From Paenibacillus tengchongensis (lineage in GTDB: Bacteria > Bacillota > Bacilli > Paenibacillales > Paenibacillaceae), in assembly GCF_008973665.1 (NCBI RefSeq), contig NZ_WACP01000017.1, positions 90,986-154,985 on the forward strand: 64,000 bases of DNA, given 5' to 3'. Both the position numbers and the translations under genes were made by a program. Under the pieces are notes generated by a model that saw only the letters and a program-made list of their open reading frames with translations, did not search any database and was not told where the DNA came from. Below are positions 43,781-52,354 of this stretch, in pieces (position 1 is the stretch's first letter; the number at the start of each line of letters is the position of its first letter).

Positions 43781-44320
43781 CTAGGAATTCACCTCCCGGT
43801 CCGAATCGCTGTCCGCCTGGGGCAGCTGGCCGATAATCATTTCCACACCGTATTCTCCGCCGCTTGTCGCTTTGCTCTCCCAGAAGGTGATCAGCTTCAG
43901 CATGTCCCGGCGGAAATCTTCCAGCTCTTCGGGCGACAGTGTCAGCCTTGTCTTAAAATGCTCCACCTTGTGCTCCGCCGCAAACTGAAAGCCGGTAAAG
44001 CTCTCCAAGCGGAACAGGGTGGCCACGGACCGGTAAAACTTCTGGACTACGCCACCGCTCACATCTGTACGTACCAGCTCCAGCAGTCCGCCACCCAGCA
44101 GCTTCATCATATGATAATGAACATTGCCGGGTGTCTTGCCCAGCTTCTCGGCAACCTGCTTGGAGGTCAGCGGTTCTTCCGCCAGAGTGTGCAGGATTTT
44201 GATCCGCAGCGCACTTTCCAGCAGCTTGCCCTGCGCGGGGGTAACCTGAAGCGCTTCTGGCGGTGCAGCGAGCCGCTGCGGAGGAATCTGCGCGTCTTCG
44301 GATGGCCTTGTGTCATTCAT
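43781..44320 (-). CDS. ArsR-type winged-helix regulator
   Basis: 179 aa. A winged helix (ILHTLAEEPLTSKQVAEKLGKTPGNVHYHMMKLLGGGLLELV) is followed by a roughly 100-residue ligand or dimer domain, longer than simple ArsR proteins. No metal-binding Cys cluster is visible, so the signal may be a small molecule. It is the first gene of the regulator-MFS operon, and AAAGGAGTG lies before the ATG. Confidence 0.9.
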   Translation of the reverse strand: MNDTRPSEDAQIPPQRLAAPPEALQVTPAQGKLLESALRIKILHTLAEEPLTSKQVAEKLGKTPGNVHYHMMKLLGGGLLELVRTDVSGGVVQKFYRSVATLFRLESFTGFQFAAEHKVEHFKTRLTLSPEELEDFRRDMLKLITFWESKATSGGEYGVEMIIGQLPQADSDSDREVNS

Positions 44321-44374
44321 TGAATTTCACTCCTTTGCAGATTTATTAAGCAGTTATGTATAAGCTCACAGCCG

Positions 44375-44389
44375 ATCTGGAATCCAGAT
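44375..44389. promoter_or_regulatory. Candidate operator upstream of the ArsR-type regulator
   Basis: ATCTGGAATCCAGAT is a 6+3+6 perfect palindrome 55 bp upstream of the regulator start. GGTTACACA occurs at 44391 and again at 44503. A regulator-binding role is inferred from position only. Confidence 0.45.
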
Positions 44390-44562
44390 TGGTTACACAG
44401 AGTATAGTTGAACGCTGCTTTTTCCGTCAAGAATTAATTTGCGGCATTCAGCTGCCGACGCAGCCCCACGGTGGCGCCTGGCGCAGGAATCGTATAAGAT
44501 GGTTACACAAGGCTAGCAACCGCCGCCGATCAGGCTGCGGAAGGGAGAGGAGTGCTTGGCGG

Positions 44563-45261
44563 ATGTTCAGAAGGGATTATATCGTGCGGATGATTGAGGA
44601 TATGACGGCGATGGTGGCCAAAGTGCTGACGCTGAAGCAGGAACGGAAGACGACCGAAGCCCTGTGGGAAGTGGATGAACTGCTGAATCGGCATTTCCGG
44701 CTGAATTCGCGATTGTTAAATTCTCTGTCCGTGGAGGATATTATTGATATGTTTCGCCTGGGCGGTGTAGTGGAATCGGACAAGCTGCAGGGCGTGGCCC
44801 GTCTGCTGAAGGAAGAAGCCGATATATACCGGACTGCGGGCAGCACTGATGAGGCATTGTTCCGCGAGATGCGCTCGCTGCATCTGTATCTGTACGCCGA
44901 TCTGCAGGGCGCTGACCGGGAATTGCTGGAGTTGACGGCGGCGGTCGACGAATTGCTCGGAGAAGTAGAAGGGTACCGCCTTCCGGCCAAGACCGAACGG
45001 CTGCTAATGCCGTATATGGAATCGCTGGGCCGCTATGCCAAAGCTGAAGACAGCCTCTACCGGCTATGGGAGCAGGGGGAGGCTGTCGCGGATGAAGGAC
45101 GGGAGCTATACGCGCGCCTGCTGGCCCAGCCGCCGGAAGCTCTGGAGCACGGCGCTCTTCCGCTTGAGGAGGTCCGGCAGGGCCAGGAGGAATGGAACCG
45201 GCTGACCGCTGCCTTGGAGGTGCAGCAGCAGCTGCAGAATGAGGAGGTGGGACAGCGGTGA
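44563..45261 (+). CDS. DUF6483-type protein
   Basis: 232-aa soluble helical protein beginning MFRRDYIVRMIEDMTAM, with a TPR-like feel (TERLLMPYMESLGRYAKAEDSLYRLWE). It appears to be DUF6483, a Bacillota family of unknown function. I start at the ATG at 44563, which follows GGGAGAGGAG; the frame open from 44356 encodes non-conserved sequence across a promoter region. It overlaps the PhzF gene by four bases (GTGA). Confidence 0.72.
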   Translation: MFRRDYIVRMIEDMTAMVAKVLTLKQERKTTEALWEVDELLNRHFRLNSRLLNSLSVEDIIDMFRLGGVVESDKLQGVARLLKEEADIYRTAGSTDEALFREMRSLHLYLYADLQGADRELLELTAAVDELLGEVEGYRLPAKTERLLMPYMESLGRYAKAEDSLYRLWEQGEAVADEGRELYARLLAQPPEALEHGALPLEEVRQGQEEWNRLTAALEVQQQLQNEEVGQR

Positions 45262-46079
45262 ATACACCTATTTATATTGTGGATGCTTTTGCCGATCAGG
45301 CTTATGCGGGCAATCCGGCTGCCGTATGCTTGCTGCAGCGGCCGGCGGATGAAGACTTTATGGCCCGGACGGCTGCAGAAATGAATTTATCCGAGACGGC
45401 CTTTGTGTGGCCGGAAGAGGACGGGTACCGGCTACGGTGGTTTACACCGGCAGTTGAGGTTAACCTGTGCGGCCATGCTACCCTGGCGAGCGCCCATGTG
45501 CTGTGGGAGTCCGGACGGCTTGATCCGCAGGAGGAGGCGAGATTTCTTACCCGCAGCGGCCTCTTGCGGGCTAGACAGACACCGCAAGGCATATCGCTGT
45601 TCTTTCCGCCTTACGGGCTCGCAGCATCCCCGCCAATTCCGGGACTGGCCGCCGCGCTGGGCATTGCGGAGGAGCAGGTGCTGGAGACTGTACGCTATGC
45701 CGACAATGTGCTGGTACGGCTGGGCGATGAAGCGCTGCTGCGCGGCCTCCGCCCGGATTATATCCGGCTTGCGGCGCTGGAGCCAAGGGCGGTGGGAGTT
45801 ACCGCAAAGAGCGGCACGCCCGGAATTGATTTTGTATCGCGCTTCTTCGCTCCGGGAATCGGGGTGAACGAAGACCCGGTGACCGGCTCGCTGCATACGG
45901 CTCTCGCCCCTTACTGGGCAGAGCGGCTCGGCCGCAGTGAACTTACCGCTTACCAGGTCTCGGCGCGCGGAGGCTTACTGTATTTGCAGGTTAGCCCGGA
46001 GCAAGTGATCCTTTCTGGCAATGCCGTAACTGTGGTCAGCGGGCTGCTTCAGGTTGACCCTGAATTATCATATAAGTGA
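45258..46079 (+). CDS. PhzF family isomerase-like protein
   Basis: 273 aa. The family start DAFADQAYAGNPAAVCLL, the catalytic Glu segment MNLSETAFVW, FTPAVEVNLCGHATLA and FAPGIGVNEDPVTGS are all present. PhzF proteins share the diaminopimelate epimerase fold; most, like this one, lie outside phenazine operons and have unknown substrates. GTG start with GAGGAGGTGG upstream. Confidence 0.92.
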   Translation: MNTPIYIVDAFADQAYAGNPAAVCLLQRPADEDFMARTAAEMNLSETAFVWPEEDGYRLRWFTPAVEVNLCGHATLASAHVLWESGRLDPQEEARFLTRSGLLRARQTPQGISLFFPPYGLAASPPIPGLAAALGIAEEQVLETVRYADNVLVRLGDEALLRGLRPDYIRLAALEPRAVGVTAKSGTPGIDFVSRFFAPGIGVNEDPVTGSLHTALAPYWAERLGRSELTAYQVSARGGLLYLQVSPEQVILSGNAVTVVSGLLQVDPELSYK

Positions 46080-46086
46080 AAGCGAG

Positions 46087-47277
46087 ATGTACCCTGTGGA
46101 ATCCCTGAAAGCCTTACTTGAACAGATTACCGGTGGCCGTACGCTGATTACGGCCACCTTCAGCCAGCTGCGCAGCAAAGGGGGCGCGGCGTTTACGAAA
46201 GTCCAGATCAAGCCGGTGGAGCTGAAAGGGCGGCTGCATTATCAGTTTGCTTATACTGTCGGCCCCAAGGTAGAGCACCGCAATATCCCGGCCGAAGAGG
46301 CTGCCGGGGAAATGCTGGAGCTGCTGCGGGAGACCTTCCGCCAGGCGCTGCTCTGTACTACTGATGCCGACTATCAGGTGCTGATCAGCAAGAAGTATAA
46401 AGTGTCCATTCTGACCAAATCCCCCACCAAGCAGCAGGCCGCGGATCTGGCCCATAACCGGCGGAAGCAGTATGTGCTGGATGAGGGTGAACCTGTCCCC
46501 TTCCTGGTGGAGCTGGGGATCATGAACGCCGAGGGCAAGGTGCTGGCCAAGAAATACGACAAGTTCCGGCAGATCAACCGCTTCCTGGAGATGGTGGAGG
46601 ATGTGCTGGGCGATCTGCCGGCAGGCAGGCCGCTGACCATTGTAGATTTTGGCTGCGGCAAATCCTATTTAACCTTTGCCCTATACCATTATCTAGCCGT
46701 CCGCGCAGCCAGAGAGCTGAATATTGTCGGTCTTGATCTCAAGGCTGACGTCATTGCGCACTGCAGCGAGCTGGCCGCCAAGCTGGGCTACGACAACCTG
46801 CGCTTTCTCGTCGGCGACATCGCCGATTATGACGAGCTGGATGCTGTCGATATGGTCGTCACGCTGCATGCCTGTGATACGGCAACCGATGCCGCGCTGG
46901 AAAAAGCGGTCCGCTGGGGCGCCTCCGTCATCCTGTCCGTTCCTTGCTGCCAGCATGAGCTGTACGGGCAGATTGAGAACGATGTGCTGAGTCCGCTGCT
47001 CTCGCACGGCATTCTGAAGGAGCGCTTCTCGGCGCTGGCCACCGATGCGATCCGTGCCAAGCTGCTTGATCTGATGGGCTACCGCAGCCAGCTGCTGGAG
47101 TTCATCGATATGGAGCATACGCCCAAGAACATTCTGATCCGCGCGGTACGCAGCCCAGGAGGCGACCGGGCGGCCAAATGGCGGGAGTATAGCGCCTTCC
47201 GCGATTTCTTGGGCGCGAAGCCTTATCTGGAACGGGCATGCGGTGATCTTCTGCCTTCCGCTGATCCGGCGGAATAA
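46087..47277 (+). CDS. SAM-dependent methyltransferase (METTL25-like domain)
   Basis: 396 aa. An N-terminal about 170-residue domain precedes a class I methyltransferase domain with the SAM motif TIVDFGCGKSYLTFALYHYL, the acidic loop VGLDLKADV, VGDIADYDE and TLHACDTATDAAL. This is the Methyltransf_32 type; the substrate is probably RNA or protein but not known. The start is uncertain: ATG at 46087 with a weak site, or TTG at 46054 overlapping the PhzF gene. Confidence 0.85.
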   Translation: MYPVESLKALLEQITGGRTLITATFSQLRSKGGAAFTKVQIKPVELKGRLHYQFAYTVGPKVEHRNIPAEEAAGEMLELLRETFRQALLCTTDADYQVLISKKYKVSILTKSPTKQQAADLAHNRRKQYVLDEGEPVPFLVELGIMNAEGKVLAKKYDKFRQINRFLEMVEDVLGDLPAGRPLTIVDFGCGKSYLTFALYHYLAVRAARELNIVGLDLKADVIAHCSELAAKLGYDNLRFLVGDIADYDELDAVDMVVTLHACDTATDAALEKAVRWGASVILSVPCCQHELYGQIENDVLSPLLSHGILKERFSALATDAIRAKLLDLMGYRSQLLEFIDMEHTPKNILIRAVRSPGGDRAAKWREYSAFRDFLGAKPYLERACGDLLPSADPAE

Positions 47278-47312
47278 GGTCTTTCGTAAATTTCATATGG
47301 AGCAAAGCGAAC

Positions 47313-47352
47313 AGGACAGCAGGCTTCCGTCAGGAAGCCTGCTGTCCTTGTT
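47313..47352 (+). terminator. Methyltransferase gene terminator
   Basis: A perfect 16-bp stem (AGGACAGCAGGCTTCC and complement) with a GTCA loop, followed by TTGTTT. Confidence 0.88.
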
Positions 47353-47444
47353 TGGTGCTGCTCCTTTTGTCACGGGCTGCATCTGGCAAGACTATGAGTA
47401 TAGGCCGTAGAATCCGGAAGATTCAAACATAGGGGGGTGTGCAG

Positions 47445-49922
47445 GTGCGGTGTAGACAAATAATGCCGGAAACGGGCGGGGCTGTACTGCTGTGCAGTAT
47501 GCTGCTGGCGGCCTGTTTGAAGCGGGGCTTGTTTTTCAGCGAGGAAATGTACGCACTGTTGGCTGTATGGTTTATCTTATTTGCACTGTGGCTCGGAGGG
47601 CGGGCAGCCGCTGCACCGGCAGAACCTGCAGACCTGCGCAGACCGTTCAGTGCACGCTGGGCGCAGGGCCGCATCTCATTCTTGATGCTGTGCTGTCCCT
47701 TTATCGTTATGCTGCTTTACGTCCTGCAGCTGCTCCGCAGCCCGGTTTCGCTGCAGGACACCTGGCATGAACTGCTGCGCTGGGGATTGTACGGCAGCTT
47801 CGCTGTTCTGGCGTATTCCTGCGCAGGCACCTTCCGGGGAGGCCGCCTGCTGGCTGTACTCTGGCATTTGACCGGCATGCTCTTAAGCCTGAGCGCTTTA
47901 CTTGCTGTATACGGCGGGCTAAATCTGCCGTATGCCGTTGCTTACAGTTCTTCCTCTTCTGTCAGCGCTACAGGAGCCAGGCTGGCGGGGCTGCTGGAAT
48001 ATCCGAACACCTTCGGTGCGGTAATGGCCGTCTTTCTGCTGGAGAGACTATTCGCCGCAGCGGCGGTGATCGCCGGGTCAGGCGTTACGGCAGGGCCGGG
48101 TGCCTATGCAGGGGCGGCGGGAACAGAGGCAGAGTGGGTGAGCGAAGCCACAGCAGTCCAAAGCCGTGCAGGTGCAGGATCAGGCGTTACGGCAAGACCG
48201 GGTACCACCTATGCTGGGGCGGCATTTGCAGTCCGCAGCCTTGCGGCGCTGCGCCTGCTGCCGCTGTTCCCGTACGCCGCCGCGCTGCTCCTCAGCGAGT
48301 CGCGCGGCGCGTGGCTGGCCGCGGCCGCAGCCTGCGCGGCCGCCCTGCTGCGGCAGCCGCGGCTCTTCGCGCCGCTGCTGGCCGCAGGCGCCGCGCCGCT
48401 GCTGGCCGCGGCGCTGGTGTACCGCCAGCTGGCCCTTGCCATGCTGGCGGCGGAGCCTTGGCCCGGCCTCGCGCAGCTGGCCGGGCTGTGGGCCGGCGCA
48501 TGGTTCGCCGGCCTGTGGCTGTGCCGCCGCCGGCAGCGCGCGGCGGGAAGGGGCCGCGCCGCCGTGACTGCTGCGGCGGCAGCTGGCTGGGCGGCGGCGG
48601 GGGGCGCCGCCCTGTGGCAGATCCGCGAGCGGATCAGCGGGCCGTCCCCGACGGCCCTTGCTCGCGGGCTGCTGTACCGCGACGCCTGGCGCCTCGCGGG
48701 GGAAGCGCCCTGGCTGGGGCGCGGGGGCGGGAGCTGGCGGAGCCAGTACCTGGCCGCGCAGTCCCGCCCCTATGTAGGCAGCCAGGTGCACAGCGGTTAT
48801 CTCGATACCCTGCTTAATCTTGGAATCGTCGGGTTGGCCCTGACCCTGCTGATGCTGCTGGCTGCAGGGTGGCTGTGTGCGCAAGCGGGTCCGCGGCTGC
48901 TGGCCCCGCTGCTCGTGATTGCGCTCCATGCGGCGGTCGATTTCGATTGGAGCTACGGGCTGATGTGGCTGCTGCTGCTTTTGCTGCCTGCTCTGGCACG
49001 GGCCGATCGGATGGGCAGCCGGGGCCTTGCGGAGAGCGCAGGCACTGGCAGCTCATTGCCTCCTCCGTCTTCCCTGCCCCTTCGGGAGCGGAGAAGGGCG
49101 GATCCTGCGGTAACTCAGGCGAACTTACCGCAGGCATCCTGCAATATATCGGGAATTCAGCCCCTTTCCGGCTCCTTTGATAATCCGGCGGCAGCCGCTG
49201 TTCGTCCGCGTCCTGCACTTTCGCCCATTAAGCTTCACCTGCAGGATGCCAGCAGAGCGGCGGTAAGAAGACGGCTTATTACAGTTACCGTGTTTTCCTG
49301 CTGTATATGTCTGCTGCTTAGTCTGGTCTGCTTACGGGCTCTGCAGGCCGCCGGTGATTACAGCAAGGCGATAGGGACAGACGAACCTGTCCGGCGTCTG
49401 GAACTGCTGCTTAGCTCCCGGGAGCGCAATCCGTTTGATCCGCGTCCGGCTTTAAGCTTATCCGGGATGCTCCCGGCATCCGCAGGAATCCGCCTGCTCC
49501 AGGATGCGCTGGCCGCTTCACCCGAGAATGCCGCTTTGCAGTGGGAGCTGGCCGGGAGGTATATGCAGGAAGGCTATCCGGGCCGGGGAATGATGGAGGT
49601 CCGGCGAGCGCTGGCGCTTGACCGGTTCAACGCCGCCAAATGGCAGGCGGCAATTGCTGCAATGCTGACCCGGAGTGAGCAGAACCTGGCGGAGAAGGAA
49701 CTGGAGAGGGCTGCAGGCGGCATAGCCGCAAGCAGGGAACTGATGTGGCAATACCGCTTATTGGCTGAAGCAGAGGCCGGTCATGGGCTGCGGCATAACG
49801 ACCGCCGCTTCACCGCCGGCGCTCCGGCCGAAGCCCTCCAGCTCCGGCTGGATAAGCTTACGGACGCTTTATCGGCTTTTATTCCTGCGCCCCGGCAGCA
49901 ATTCCTCTGCCTGTTCAGGTGA
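47445..49922 (+). CDS. O-antigen-ligase-like polytopic membrane protein
   Basis: 825 aa with roughly 12 hydrophobic spans in the first 540 residues. The Wzy_C-type signature is GRGGGSWRSQYLAAQSRPYV and QVHSGYLDTLLNLGIVGLAL. The C-terminal 200 residues form a TPR-like helical region (AALQWELAGRYMQEGYPGRGMMEVRRALAL). It may join or polymerise a surface glycan, but no glycan operon is adjacent. The middle third is extremely GC- and Ala-rich and contains an imperfect internal repeat. The GTG at 47445 sits 7 bases after GGGGGG; another GTG at 47439 is too close. Confidence 0.8.
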   Translation: MRCRQIMPETGGAVLLCSMLLAACLKRGLFFSEEMYALLAVWFILFALWLGGRAAAAPAEPADLRRPFSARWAQGRISFLMLCCPFIVMLLYVLQLLRSPVSLQDTWHELLRWGLYGSFAVLAYSCAGTFRGGRLLAVLWHLTGMLLSLSALLAVYGGLNLPYAVAYSSSSSVSATGARLAGLLEYPNTFGAVMAVFLLERLFAAAAVIAGSGVTAGPGAYAGAAGTEAEWVSEATAVQSRAGAGSGVTARPGTTYAGAAFAVRSLAALRLLPLFPYAAALLLSESRGAWLAAAAACAAALLRQPRLFAPLLAAGAAPLLAAALVYRQLALAMLAAEPWPGLAQLAGLWAGAWFAGLWLCRRRQRAAGRGRAAVTAAAAAGWAAAGGAALWQIRERISGPSPTALARGLLYRDAWRLAGEAPWLGRGGGSWRSQYLAAQSRPYVGSQVHSGYLDTLLNLGIVGLALTLLMLLAAGWLCAQAGPRLLAPLLVIALHAAVDFDWSYGLMWLLLLLLPALARADRMGSRGLAESAGTGSSLPPPSSLPLRERRRADPAVTQANLPQASCNISGIQPLSGSFDNPAAAAVRPRPALSPIKLHLQDASRAAVRRRLITVTVFSCCICLLLSLVCLRALQAAGDYSKAIGTDEPVRRLELLLSSRERNPFDPRPALSLSGMLPASAGIRLLQDALAASPENAALQWELAGRYMQEGYPGRGMMEVRRALALDRFNAAKWQAAIAAMLTRSEQNLAEKELERAAGGIAASRELMWQYRLLAEAEAGHGLRHNDRRFTAGAPAEALQLRLDKLTDALSAFIPAPRQQFLCLFR
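48076..48224 (+). repeat. Imperfect direct repeat inside the ligase-like gene
   Basis: A unit of about 45 bases at 48076-48118 recurs at 48177-48223 and encodes AGSGVTAGPGAYAGAA and AGSGVTARPGTTYAGAA. It lies in a Gly/Ala-rich loop between membrane spans and looks like a local duplication. Confidence 0.75.
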
Positions 49923-50100
49923 TCACAGTCAGCATCTCCTTCTCTTCTTAATAATATTTGGCCAAGTAGAAGTATTAAGGCCGCTTATGCTAGAATAGTC
50001 TAGGATAAGCTGGATACATAGAGCGAAGAGCGGCACCGGTTCAAACGCCGGGCAATCGTTTTGCTGCGCATATCGCATTAAACGGGAGGAGGAGCTGCAG

Positions 50101-50715
50101 GTGCACTTTTTTTCTGATCTGGTCTCGCAGCTGTTTGAGTGGATTCAAAGCCTCGGTTATTTCGGGATCATGATCGGACTGATGATTGAGGTAATACCAA
50201 GTGAAATTGTACTGGCCTACGGCGGTTTTCTGGTATCGCAGGGCGATATCAACTTTTTTGGAGCGGTTGTCTTCGGAACTGTAGGCGGGGTGATCGCCCA
50301 GATATTCGTCTATTGGATCGGACGGTACGGCGGCCGGCCAGTGCTGGAGAGATACGGAAAATATATATTTATCAAGAAGCACCATATTGATCACGCGGAA
50401 GACTGGTTTAATAAATATGGAACAGGTGTTATTTTTACCGCCCGGTTCATTCCGGTAGTCCGCCATGCCATTTCCGTACCGGCCGGGATCTCGCGTATGC
50501 CGCTGGGCAAATTTACAATGCTGACTACCCTGGCTGTGATTCCATGGAGCGCGCTTTTTGTATACCTCGGATACACCCTCGGCGACCGCTGGGAGACCAT
50601 CGACGAAGTTGCCGCTAAATACACGAATGAGCTGATTCTCGGCGCCATTGCCATAATTGTCATTTATTTTGTATTCAAATGGTACAAATCCAAAAAGAAA
50701 GGTAGTGCAGCATAA
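50101..50715 (+). CDS. DedA family membrane protein
   Basis: 204-aa DedA/VTT-domain protein, a likely lipid scramblase or flippase family important for envelope homeostasis. Motifs: EVIPSEIVLAYGGFLVSQG, GRYGGRPVLERYGKYIFI and FTARFIPVVRHAISVPAGISRMPLGKF (read in pieces). The GTG start has GGGAGGAGG upstream. It shares a base with the next gene (TAATG), so translation is coupled. Confidence 0.93.
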   Translation: MHFFSDLVSQLFEWIQSLGYFGIMIGLMIEVIPSEIVLAYGGFLVSQGDINFFGAVVFGTVGGVIAQIFVYWIGRYGGRPVLERYGKYIFIKKHHIDHAEDWFNKYGTGVIFTARFIPVVRHAISVPAGISRMPLGKFTMLTTLAVIPWSALFVYLGYTLGDRWETIDEVAAKYTNELILGAIAIIVIYFVFKWYKSKKKGSAA

Positions 50716-51278
50716 TGCAGAATGTAGCCGCCAAATTCGGCCAAGGCCTGACTCCGCGCCAGTTTGTGGAGAGTATGACCAAGAACCAGCAGGCTTTCGA
50801 GGGCTGGTACGAGAAGTTTGCCTGGGAGAATGAGAGCGACCGTGAATTCTTCGAGAGTCTGAACCACAGGGATGACCTGCGGGTCCTGATTCTGGCCGCC
50901 GACTGGTGCGGTGATGTGGTCCGCAATGTACCGGTCGTGTTTCGCCTCATGGAGACGGCGGGCATCAAGACCGAAGTGCTGATTCTGGAGGAGCATCAGG
51001 ATCTGATGGATCACTTCCTGACGAACGGCGGCCGTTCTGTGCCGGTCGTCATCTTTGCGGATACCGGCGGCTATGTACTTGGACGCTGGGGCCCGCGGCC
51101 TGCACATGTGCAGGGGCTGATGACCGCCTTCAAGAAAGAGAACCCGGACCGCGAAGCGCCCGATTATGAGGCTAATATGGCCGAAGTGCGCAAGGCCATG
51201 GGGCAAGCCTACGGAGAGGGAACGGAATCACATGCTGTAATTGCAGCTGAGCTGCGCAGCCTGATTTCCGGATTTTAG
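50715..51278 (+). CDS. Thioredoxin-like protein with one active-site Cys
   Basis: 187-aa thioredoxin-fold protein. The active-site region reads LAADWCGDVVRNVPV: the first Cys is kept but the usual second Cys is replaced by Val. RSVPVVIFADTGGYVLGRWGPRP is the cis-Pro region. A disulfide reductase role is unlikely with one Cys; a thiol-binding or bacilliredoxin-like role is possible. Co-expressed with the DedA protein and the MBL hydrolase. Confidence 0.82.
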   Translation: MQNVAAKFGQGLTPRQFVESMTKNQQAFEGWYEKFAWENESDREFFESLNHRDDLRVLILAADWCGDVVRNVPVVFRLMETAGIKTEVLILEEHQDLMDHFLTNGGRSVPVVIFADTGGYVLGRWGPRPAHVQGLMTAFKKENPDREAPDYEANMAEVRKAMGQAYGEGTESHAVIAAELRSLISGF

Positions 51279-51282
51279 ACCA

Positions 51283-51915
51283 ATGCTGAATGTACGATCC
51301 TATAATCTCGGGCCGCTGCAGACCAATGCCTATCTGCTGACCGGAGCCGACCCGAAGCGCGGAATTGTTATCGATCCAGGTATGAATCCCGGACCGCTGC
51401 TGCGCGCGGTACAGGACATGGAGATTGAGGCGATCCTGTTGACGCATGCCCATTTCGATCACATCGGCGGAGTGGACGAGCTGCGCAAGCTCAAGCAATG
51501 CCCTGTATATGTCCATGCCCTGGAGAGCGACTGGCTGGGCAGCCCCAAATTGAACGGCTCCCTGATGTGGCCGGAAACATCGCCGCCGATCAGTACGGCA
51601 CCTGCGGAATATGATCTGGCCGAAGGGCAGGTGCTGCAATTGCTGGGACTGAGCTTTAAGGTCTTTCATACACCCGGCCACTCTCCGGGCAGTGTAAGCT
51701 TCCTGTGCGGCAATGACCTGTTCTCCGGCGACGTGCTGTTCAAGCTGGGTGTGGGGCGGACCGATCTTTCGGGCGGACGGGAGCGTGACCTGATTGACTC
51801 CATCCGCGGCAAGCTGTATCGGCTGGATGAGGAAGTGAAGGTGTACCCGGGCCATGGGCCGCGGACATCCATCGGTTTTGAGAAGCGGAATAATCCATAC
51901 GTCCCGGCACAATGA
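51283..51915 (+). CDS. MBL-fold hydrolase (glyoxalase II-like)
   Basis: 210 aa. Metal ligands are in THAHFDHIGG, HTPGHSPGSV, FSGDVLF and YPGHGPRTSIGFEKRNNPY. This is the YqgX-type branch of hydroxyacylglutathione hydrolase-like enzymes, which hydrolyse thioesters in thiol detoxification. It begins four bases after the thioredoxin-like gene ends. Confidence 0.9.
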   Translation: MLNVRSYNLGPLQTNAYLLTGADPKRGIVIDPGMNPGPLLRAVQDMEIEAILLTHAHFDHIGGVDELRKLKQCPVYVHALESDWLGSPKLNGSLMWPETSPPISTAPAEYDLAEGQVLQLLGLSFKVFHTPGHSPGSVSFLCGNDLFSGDVLFKLGVGRTDLSGGRERDLIDSIRGKLYRLDEEVKVYPGHGPRTSIGFEKRNNPYVPAQ

Positions 51916-52010
51916 CATTTTCGGACAAGAAACTGCTTCATACGGCTGGACAAGAGACTACAAAGTTGATAGAATAACGTTAATTAAATGTAACATTTAC
52001 CTCGCGAAGC

Positions 52011-52051
52011 ACGCAGACTGTGGAATTTATCCCGGTTTGCGTTCTTTTTTT
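52011..52051 (+). terminator. Terminator after the MBL hydrolase gene
   Basis: ACGCAGAC pairs with GTTTGCGT (one wobble) and is followed by a run of seven T. Confidence 0.75.
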
Positions 52052-52085
52052 GTCTGAATACAGATTACCGCTGGAGGAATGATGA

Positions 52086-52292
52086 ATGGAAAGTGACTTG
52101 AAGTATCGGCTGGATTACGGACATATGCCTGTCTTTGGACCCAACAAAGAACCTTTACGCGATCATGCACCCGCAAATGCCAGGGCGGATTCCGGGCAAA
52201 CGTTGTTCTGGAGAGATACCGAGGGCAAACGGGCGGTTCAGCCCTGGAGGCGGAAGCTCTGGGATTTGCAGAATAAAATCGGGCGCGACTGA
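52086..52292 (+). CDS. Small protein of unknown function, 68 aa
   Basis: I do not recognise the family. Hydrophilic protein (MESDLKYRLDYGHMPVFGPN, ending WRRKLWDLQNKIGRD) with several aromatic residues and no membrane span. CTGGAGGAATG gives a good ribosome site. Its stop overlaps the candidate -35 of the sigY operon. Confidence 0.65.
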   Translation: MESDLKYRLDYGHMPVFGPNKEPLRDHAPANARADSGQTLFWRDTEGKRAVQPWRRKLWDLQNKIGRD

Positions 52293-52315
52293 ACGATTCC
52301 GCATACATAACCGTA
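52290..52315 (+). promoter_or_regulatory. Candidate SigY-type ECF promoter
   Basis: TGAACG (52290-52295), 16-bp spacer, CGTA (52312-52315). This resembles the TGAAC/CGTC pattern recognised by SigY in Bacillus subtilis and would allow autoregulation of the operon that starts 40 bases downstream. Confidence 0.45.
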
Positions 52316-52354
52316 TTACAGACGGGTTTATCAAAGACCGGGGGGAGGAGCATG

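Noticed and set aside
48134..48817. 227-aa alternative frame in the GC-rich part of the ligase-like gene
   Set aside because: Composition (Arg/Ala/Gly/Pro) is typical of high-GC off-frame reading and no ribosome site is present.
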